Part shown: in pieces, positions 59,201 through 64,000 of the stretch
How positions within the stretch are numbered: position 1 is the first letter of the stretch
Layout of the letters: every line of letters starts with the position of its first letter
Assembly (NCBI GenBank): GCA_001596155.1
Contig: CP014771.1
Location: 4,092,001-4,156,000 of the forward strand
Source: Hymenobacter psoromatis
Lineage (GTDB): Bacteria; Bacteroidota; Bacteroidia; Cytophagales; Hymenobacteraceae
DNA length: 64,000 nucleotides
Direction: 5' to 3'
Notes under the pieces: model-generated
Told to the model about the DNA's origin: nothing
The model's input: only the letters and a program-made list of their open reading frames with translations
Database searches by the model: none
Position numbers and translations under genes: made by a program

Positions 59201-59959
59201 ATGGCGACCATTCGCATTCACACCACCCAAAACGTGACCCTCGAATACGAGGTAGCCAGCCTCGGCGACCGCATCGTGGCCACGCTCATCGACTACTTCG
59301 TGCTCATTGCCTGGGGCGTGCTGTGGGCGGTGCTGGTCACCACACTGGCCTCGGGCAGCCACGAGAGCCGCCCCACCGACTGGAGCAGCGCCGTTGGCAT
59401 AGCCGTTATCATTATCCTGGTGATTATTATCGCGCCCTACGTGCTCTATTTTTTGCTGAGCGAAATCTTCTTCAACGGCCAGACCATTGGCAAAAAAGCG
59501 CGCGACCTGCGCGTGGTGCGCCTCGACGGCACCGCGCCGCGCGTGGGCGACTACTTGTTGCGCTGGCTGCTGCGGCTGGTCGATTTTGGGTTTGGCGGCG
59601 GTATCGTGGCCGTGTTGGCCATCGCCGTCAGCGGCAAGGGGCAGCGCCTCGGCGACATGGCGGCCGGCACCAGCGTCATCAGCCTGCGGCCCCGGCCCGA
59701 GGTGTTGGCCAGCCTGTCCAGCCCGGCCGCACTGGCCGGCTACCAAGCCGTTTTTCCGCAGGCCGCCGACCTCAGCGACCACGACGTGACCCTGCTGCGC
59801 CAGCTGCTGGGCCGCTCCGTGCAGCAAGGCAACTATCTGCTGCTCAACGAAACGGCCACCAAAATAAAGCAGCTGCTCAGCATCCACACCGACCTGGCCG
59901 ACGAGGCTTTTCTGCAAACCATTCTGCGCGACCACGCCTACCTCGTGGCGCAGGGGTAG
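59201..59959 (+). CDS. RDD family membrane protein
   Basis: A 252-residue protein with a conserved RDD domain. Starts MATIRIHTTQNVTLEYEVAS; the Arg/Asp pairs are LGDRIVATLIDYFVLIAW and the TIGKKARDLRVVRLDG loop; three helices. It is divergent from the SpoIIM-like gene (98-bp gap, which holds a loose TATCcTTTG element near 59187) and convergent with the TonB-like gene. RDD proteins with SpoIIM have unknown transport-like roles. Its stop TAG is within GGGGTAGGG. Confidence 0.9.
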   Translation: MATIRIHTTQNVTLEYEVASLGDRIVATLIDYFVLIAWGVLWAVLVTTLASGSHESRPTDWSSAVGIAVIIILVIIIAPYVLYFLLSEIFFNGQTIGKKARDLRVVRLDGTAPRVGDYLLRWLLRLVDFGFGGGIVAVLAIAVSGKGQRLGDMAAGTSVISLRPRPEVLASLSSPAALAGYQAVFPQAADLSDHDVTLLRQLLGRSVQQGNYLLLNETATKIKQLLSIHTDLADEAFLQTILRDHAYLVAQG

Positions 59960-59964
59960 GGCCG

Positions 59965-60621
59965 CTAACGCCGCACGCCGCGCTCCACGCCGACGGCCGT
60001 CACGACTACGCGGTCGGAGTAGGGGGGTAGGGGCGGTGCCGGCGGGGCCGGGGCCAACTCCCGCGCGTCCTTCATCTCAAAATGCACGGCCAGGTAAAAC
60101 CGGGCCGTCGTCGGCTGGCCCCGGTACACGGCCGGAATCCAGCGGTCGGGCAGCTGCTGCAACGCGCGCCACACTTCCTGGTCACAGGCCGGCGACAGGC
60201 CATGCTCGATGATGTAGTGGCTGGTATGGCCATCGGGGTCCACGAGGTACGACAAGAGCACGTCGCCCTGCACCTGCTGCTGAAGCGCCGCAACGGGGTA
60301 GCGCAGCTGCTTTTGCAGCTCGTGCCGCCGGCCGGCGCGGCTGCCAATGGGGCCGGGTGCCCGGTCGGGGCGCACGAGCTGCCAGGCATCGCCCACCCGC
60401 AGCTCATAGCGGGCCGGGTCGGGCCGCCGGTAGCTGATGCGGCTCGAATCGTAATTCATGCGCAACTCCAGCTGGCCGGCCTCGTCAAAATAGTCCCACA
60501 CGCCGGTGGGCTGGCCTTTCGTCAGCGTGCCGCGCTCAAGCGGGGCCGGGGCCGGCCGCTGAGCCAGCGCCGGGCCGGCGGCCAGCAGCGCCAGGGCCAG
60601 CAAAAAAGGCTGGTAGTTCAT
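59965..60621 (-). CDS. TonB C-terminal domain protein, secreted
   Basis: A 218-residue protein with a signal peptide (FLLALALLAAGPALAQRP) and a C-terminal TonB domain: KQLRYPVAALQQQVQGDVLL, then VDPDGHTSHYIIEHGLSPAC and RWIPAVYRGQPTTARF. It also has an MORN-like or WDYFDEAGQLELRMNYD segment. No TonB anchor helix with a Pro-Lys stretch is present, so it is not a classic energy transducer. Start ATG 60621 preferred to 60675. Confidence 0.8.
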   Translation of the reverse strand: MNYQPFLLALALLAAGPALAQRPAPAPLERGTLTKGQPTGVWDYFDEAGQLELRMNYDSSRISYRRPDPARYELRVGDAWQLVRPDRAPGPIGSRAGRRHELQKQLRYPVAALQQQVQGDVLLSYLVDPDGHTSHYIIEHGLSPACDQEVWRALQQLPDRWIPAVYRGQPTTARFYLAVHFEMKDARELAPAPPAPPLPPYSDRVVVTAVGVERGVRR

Positions 60622-60808
60622 GCGGTATAGCCAAGTAAGAATGAAGGCCGCAAGATGCGAAGAAGTTTCGTGCAATCAAGGGGTCGTGGGCATTAGCTAC
60701 CCCCGCCGCGGCGGTCGCATTATAACCTAGCGCACAGAGTGTAGTGGTGGCCGGCCGCACGTCGCGGCCGGCCAGCGCCTGGGTCGCGTCGAACTAACAG
60801 GCCAATAC

Positions 60809-60834
60809 AAAAAAGCCGCCCCTTGCGGAACGGC
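60809..60834 (-). terminator. Terminator after the GNAT-nitrilase gene
   Basis: On the minus strand an 8-bp stem with two G-U pairs (GCCGTTCC/GGGGCGGC), a GCAA tetraloop and a run of six T (A-run 60809-60814 on plus), about 37 bp after the stop codon. Confidence 0.75.
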
Positions 60835-60870
60835 TCCTAACTCTTAAAAAATGTATGGTACCCGAAGGCC

Positions 60871-62583
60871 CTACCCCGCCGCGATGGCCTTGCGGCGGCT
60901 GGGCTTGGTGGCGGGCTGGCGCTCCTCGCCCTGGGCCAGCAATTCTTCGTCGCGCTCGGCTTTCTTGGCAATCCAGCTCACGCTGTAGAGGTCCTTGCGG
61001 CGGTCGCGTAGGTTGCGCACCGCGCCGCTGGTGTTCAGGTCTTTGAGTAGGTCCAGGTCGAGGTCGGCGATGAGGGTCATCTCCGTGTTGGGGGTAGCCT
61101 CGGCCACGATGGCATCGTGCGGAAACGCGAAGTCGCTGGGGCTGAACACGGCCGACTGCGAGTACTGAATATCCATGTTCTCGACGCGCGGCAGGTTGCC
61201 CACCGAGCCCGTAATGGCCACGTAGCACTCGTTTTCGATGGCGCGGGCCTGGGCGCAGATGCGTACGCGCTGGTAGGAGTTCTTGGTGTCGGTCCAGAAG
61301 GGCACGAACAGGATTTTCATGCCTTCGTCGCTCAAAATGCGCGCCAGCTCCGGGAACTCCACATCGTAGCACACCAGGATGCCGATTTTGCCAAAATCGG
61401 TGTCGAAACATTTGATTTTGTCGCCGCCGCGCATGCCCCAGTAGCTGGCCTCGTCGGGCGTCACGTGCAGCTTATACTGCTCGTCCACGGTGCCGTCGCG
61501 CCGGCATAAGTAGCTGACGTTGTAGAGCATCCCATCCTCATACACTGGCATCGAGCCCGCGATTACGTTGATGTTGTGGCTCACGGCCAGCTCCATCATG
61601 CGCGTCTTGATGGGCTCGGTAAACGCCGCCATGCCCCGAATAGCTGCCGAAGCCGCCTTCTCGCCGGTGAGGGCCATCATGGGGGCGTTGAAAAACTCTG
61701 GAAACAGCACGCAGTCAGCCTTGTAGCCGCTCACGGTGTCCACAAAAAACTCAATTTGCTGGAAAAAGTCCTCCAGGCTGGCCGTAGCCCGCATCTGCCA
61801 CTGCACGATGCCAATGCGCACGTTCGACTTCTGGTTGCCGATGAGCTTGTCAAATTCCTCGTCGTAGTACACGTTAATCCACTCCAGCAGCGTCGCATAA
61901 GCCTTTGACTCCGAGTCATAAGGCAAGTAGCCGCGGATGATTTTGCGCACGTGAAACTCGTTCGAGAGCTGAAAAGTCAGAATCGGGTCCACCAGCTCCT
62001 TGTTGCGCACTAGCTCCACGTACTTGGCGGGCGTCATCTCGCCCGCATAGGCGGCGTAGCCGGGGATGCGGCCGCCGGCCACCATCGCGCGCAGGTTCAG
62101 GTTCTCGCACAGCTCTTTGCGGGCGTCGTAGAGGCGGCGGCCCAGGCGCAGGCTGCGGTATTCGGGGTCCACGAATACGTCCACGCCGTAGAGCGTGTCG
62201 CCGTCGGCGTCGTGAGTATCGAACTTGCCGTTGCCGGTGATTTTGGCATACGTGTGCTTATCGCCAAACTTGGTGTAATCCACGATGATAGCCAGCGCCG
62301 CGGCCACCAGCCGGCCGTTGTCCTCAATACCAATCTGGCCCTCGGGAAACTTGCGGATGAGCGCCGCGAACTCGTCGGCTTTCCACGCGCCTTCCATATT
62401 AGAATATACCTTGTCCATGATTTCCTCAATGGCTTTGAAGTCGGCGCGGCGCAGCTGGCGCAGCACCAGCTTGTGGGCCGGCACGGCAGTGGGTGTCAGG
62501 AGCTCGTCGAGGGCCATTTTGCCGTTTTTCTTGGGGTGATGTGCGCCGCCGGATGCGGTTTTGCTGCTAGCAGAAGTAGCCAT
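60871..62583 (-). CDS. GNAT acetyltransferase-nitrilase fusion protein
   Basis: A 570-residue two-domain protein. The N-terminal 200 residues form a GNAT acetyltransferase-like domain (VFVDPEYRSLRLGRRLYDAR holds the acetyl-CoA loop). The C-terminal part is a carbon-nitrogen hydrolase with the E296-K371-C405 triad: LFPEFFN, EQYKLHVTP and LVCYDVEFPEL. This bifunctional architecture is widespread in bacteria; the substrate is unknown, amidase or N-acyl transfer activity is likely. Start ATG 62583 preferred to an in-frame start at 62634 that would lie in the scoB terminator. Confidence 0.9.
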   Translation of the reverse strand: MATSASSKTASGGAHHPKKNGKMALDELLTPTAVPAHKLVLRQLRRADFKAIEEIMDKVYSNMEGAWKADEFAALIRKFPEGQIGIEDNGRLVAAALAIIVDYTKFGDKHTYAKITGNGKFDTHDADGDTLYGVDVFVDPEYRSLRLGRRLYDARKELCENLNLRAMVAGGRIPGYAAYAGEMTPAKYVELVRNKELVDPILTFQLSNEFHVRKIIRGYLPYDSESKAYATLLEWINVYYDEEFDKLIGNQKSNVRIGIVQWQMRATASLEDFFQQIEFFVDTVSGYKADCVLFPEFFNAPMMALTGEKAASAAIRGMAAFTEPIKTRMMELAVSHNINVIAGSMPVYEDGMLYNVSYLCRRDGTVDEQYKLHVTPDEASYWGMRGGDKIKCFDTDFGKIGILVCYDVEFPELARILSDEGMKILFVPFWTDTKNSYQRVRICAQARAIENECYVAITGSVGNLPRVENMDIQYSQSAVFSPSDFAFPHDAIVAEATPNTEMTLIADLDLDLLKDLNTSGAVRNLRDRRKDLYSVSWIAKKAERDEELLAQGEERQPATKPSRRKAIAAG

Positions 62584-62602
62584 AAATAGAGGGAAATCAA
62601 AC

Positions 62603-62636
62603 AAAAATAAGTGGCCGGCCACGGGGCCAGCCACTT
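62603..62636 (-). terminator. Terminator after scoB
   Basis: A 12-bp stem on the minus strand (62625-62636 with 62609-62620, one G-U pair), a 4-nt loop and an ATTTTTG tract. The same T-tract forms TATTTTTG, which also fits the -7 consensus of a promoter for the GNAT-nitrilase gene; no -33 element was found. Confidence 0.75.
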
Positions 62637-62710
62637 ATATAAACCGCAGTCAGGCTAAAAAAGATGCGTCGGCCCCGCGTGGGGCCAACGCCCTACCCCC
62701 CCTGCGGGGG

Positions 62711-63379
62711 CTAAACGCCGCTCATTTCGGGCACCTCCTCGTCGGTGCCGTGCACCACCAGCCGGCCCGCCGTGGCGGCCCGAATCTGGGCCACCGACAC
62801 GCCCGGCGCGCGCTCGCGCAGCACAAAGCCGTCGGGCGTCACGTCGAGCACGGCCAGCTCGGTCACTATTTTCTTCACGCAGCGCAGGCCCGTAATGGGC
62901 AACGTGCAGTCGGGGAGCAGCTTGCTGGAGCCGTCACGGGCCACGTGCTGCATGGCCACGATGATATTCTTGGCCGAGGCCACGAGGTCCATCGCGCCAC
63001 CCATGCCCTTCACCAGCTTGCCGGGAATCTTCCAGTTGGCGATGTCGCCGCGTTCGCTCACCTCCATCGCGCCCAAAATGGTCAGGTCCACGTGCTCGCC
63101 GCGAATCATGCCAAACGAGTCGGCCGACGAAAACAGGCTGGAGCCCGGCAGTGTCGTCACCGTCTGCTTGCCGGCGTTGATGAGGTCGGGGTCCACCTCC
63201 GCTTCGGTCGGAAATGGCCCCATGCCGAGCAAGCCGTTTTCGCTTTGCAACTCGACGTTAATACCTTGAGGAATATAGTTGGCCACCAGCGTCGGAATGC
63301 CGATGCCGAGGTTGACGTAGGAGTTGTTTTCTACTTCTTGCGCGATGCGCTTGGCGATGCCGTGTTTGTCGAGAGCCAT
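62711..63379 (-). CDS. scoB: 3-oxoacid CoA-transferase subunit B
   Basis: Beta subunit of succinyl-CoA:3-oxoacid CoA-transferase, activating acetoacetate; 222 residues, full length. The catalytic Glu47 lies in [46 protein letters not shown] and TDLAVLD-like ends ([13 protein letters not shown]) are family marks. The A subunit is not adjacent, so it must be elsewhere in the genome. The gene ends near a GGGGCC-rich terminator region. Confidence 0.94.
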   Translation of the reverse strand: MALDKHGIAKRIAQEVENNSYVNLGIGIPTLVANYIPQGINVELQSENGLLGMGPFPTEAEVDPDLINAGKQTVTTLPGSSLFSSADSFGMIRGEHVDLTILGAMEVSERGDIANWKIPGKLVKGMGGAMDLVASAKNIIVAMQHVARDGSSKLLPDCTLPITGLRCVKKIVTELAVLDVTPDGFVLRERAPGVSVAQIRAATAGRLVVHGTDEEVPEMSGV

Positions 63380-63431
63380 AGGTGGGAATGAAGGGGGTAG
63401 GAATACTTATGCTGCTCAGCAAGTGAGCAGT

Positions 63432-63459
63432 GTAGCGCGAACTGGAAAGTTCGCGCTAC
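63432..63459. repeat. Short GTAGCGCG-type palindrome
   Basis: Arms GTAGCGCGAACT (63432-63443) and its complement (63448-63459) with a 4-nt GGAA loop, the shortest member of the family. The right arm supplies the TAG stop (63456-63458) of the minus-strand serine hydrolase gene. Confidence 0.85.
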
Positions 63460-64000
63460 TTGGCCAGCGCCGCGTACACGGCCTTGCGGAAGCGGGGCAC
63501 CAGGTCGGGCGTGTTGTTATGCGGAAATTTCTGGGTGTAAAGCAGCACTACCAGGTGCTTTTTGGGGTCAACCCAGTAGTCGGTGCCGAACGCGCCGCCC
63601 CACTCGTAGCTGCCCACCGACTGCCCGGTTTGGGCCGCGCCGGCCGGCGTCACGATGCTGAAACCAAGGCCAAACTTGTTCAGCCCCTGGCTCACGTCGC
63701 CAATCTGGTTTTGCGTCATTAGGGCTACCGTGCTGGGTTTCAGCAGGCGGTGGCCGGCGTAGGTGCCGCCATTGAGCATCATTTGCAGGAAAACGGCGTA
63801 GTCGTCGATAGTTGACGACAGCCCGCCGCCGCCCGAAAAGTACGTGCCCGCCTGGTTCGGGAAGTCGGGCCGCAGCCCCAGCATACCGGTCGTTGGCATG
63901 GCCACGGTGTGGTGGGCCGCGTCTTCGCTATAAAGCGGCGCGAGGCGGCTTTGGCGGTCGGTGGGCAGGTAGAAATAGGTGTCGCGCATGCCCAGCGGCT
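63456..64000 (-). CDS. Serine hydrolase (class C beta-lactamase-like), C-terminal part
   Basis: Partial gene that continues past the window edge, at least 180 residues visible. GTYFSGGGGLSSTIDDYAVF, ALMTQNQIGDVSQGLNKFGL, YEWGGAFGTDYWVDPKKHLV and a C-terminal RFRKAVYAALAK match the penicillin-binding/serine hydrolase family. The catalytic SxxK would lie outside the window; a His-Gly-like motif is not obvious here. Secretion cannot be judged. Confidence 0.85.
   Translation of the reverse strand, partial: PLGMRDTYFYLPTDRQSRLAPLYSEDAAHHTVAMPTTGMLGLRPDFPNQAGTYFSGGGGLSSTIDDYAVFLQMMLNGGTYAGHRLLKPSTVALMTQNQIGDVSQGLNKFGLGFSIVTPAGAAQTGQSVGSYEWGGAFGTDYWVDPKKHLVVLLYTQKFPHNNTPDLVPRFRKAVYAALAK

Noticed and set aside
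1..64000. tRNA, rRNA or riboswitch genes
   Set aside because: No cloverleaf, rRNA core or known riboswitch motif was recognised by eye; a covariance-model scan would be decisive.

Overview
The window looks like a chromosomal segment of a pigmented, aerobic, GC-rich Bacteroidota bacterium close to Hymenobacter (Cytophagales). The evidence is an alternative complex III operon fused to a cytochrome oxidase operon, one perfect Bacteroidota promoter (TTTG, 19 bp, TAnnTTTG), few Shine-Dalgarno sites, a xanthorhodopsin-like rhodopsin with a Blh-type retinal-forming enzyme, and many Bacteroidota-typical families. This assignment is inference; no 16S gene is present. No tRNA, rRNA, transposase or CRISPR array was seen.

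Layout. 0-1.3 kb: ribosomal genes rpsF-rpsR-rplI (minus strand). 1.5-13.4 kb: actABCDEF-coxB-coxA, one probable transcription unit with a promoter at 1539-1569 and a strong terminator at 13396-13431. 13.5-19.1 kb: haem A synthesis (ctaA, ctaB), two subunit III genes, subunit IV, an SCO-like protein without copper ligands, a DUF420 protein and a small CxxC membrane protein. Together these form a quinol-to-oxygen respiratory branch and its assembly factors. 19.2-23.0 kb: an orphan 1280-residue NtrY-like sensor kinase. 23.05-26.46 kb: a repeat island of palindromic units, a six-copy 21-bp tandem array and a five-copy 69-bp hairpin array. It encloses an unknown 160-residue protein and a DNA methyltransferase fused to an Mrr-like nuclease domain. 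26.5-31.6 kb: a 1284-residue predicted outer-membrane protein, a broken lipoprotein gene and a small antitoxin-like gene with a toxin remnant.

31.7-48.5 kb: purine and ureide catabolism (xdhA, xdhB, a DUF6986 aldolase-fold protein, uraH, a frameshifted uraD, ureidoglycine aminohydrolase, allC, allB, uricase, xdhC), in principle taking hypoxanthine or xanthine to ureidoglycolate with release of ammonia. Inside this stretch lie a pRiA4b ORF-3-like gene, an MscS channel and a rhodopsin-blh operon. 48.6-60.6 kb: a beta-hexosaminidase and a DUF58 / MoxR / DUF4350 / DUF4129 / SpoIIM / RDD block, interrupted by a glycosyltransferase and by a four-helix-bundle cassette. 60.8-64 kb: a GNAT-nitrilase fusion, a CoA-transferase B subunit and a truncated serine hydrolase at the window edge.

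Two sequence layers run across the genes. First, the word GGGGGTAG / CTACCCCC is far more frequent than base composition predicts. It lies inside genes as G6-G9 tracts, supplies several stop codons and probably causes the uraD frameshift. Second, many gaps between genes hold a long, nearly perfect inverted repeat of a different sequence. One family shares GTAGCGCG ends that often provide the TAG stop of the flanking gene.
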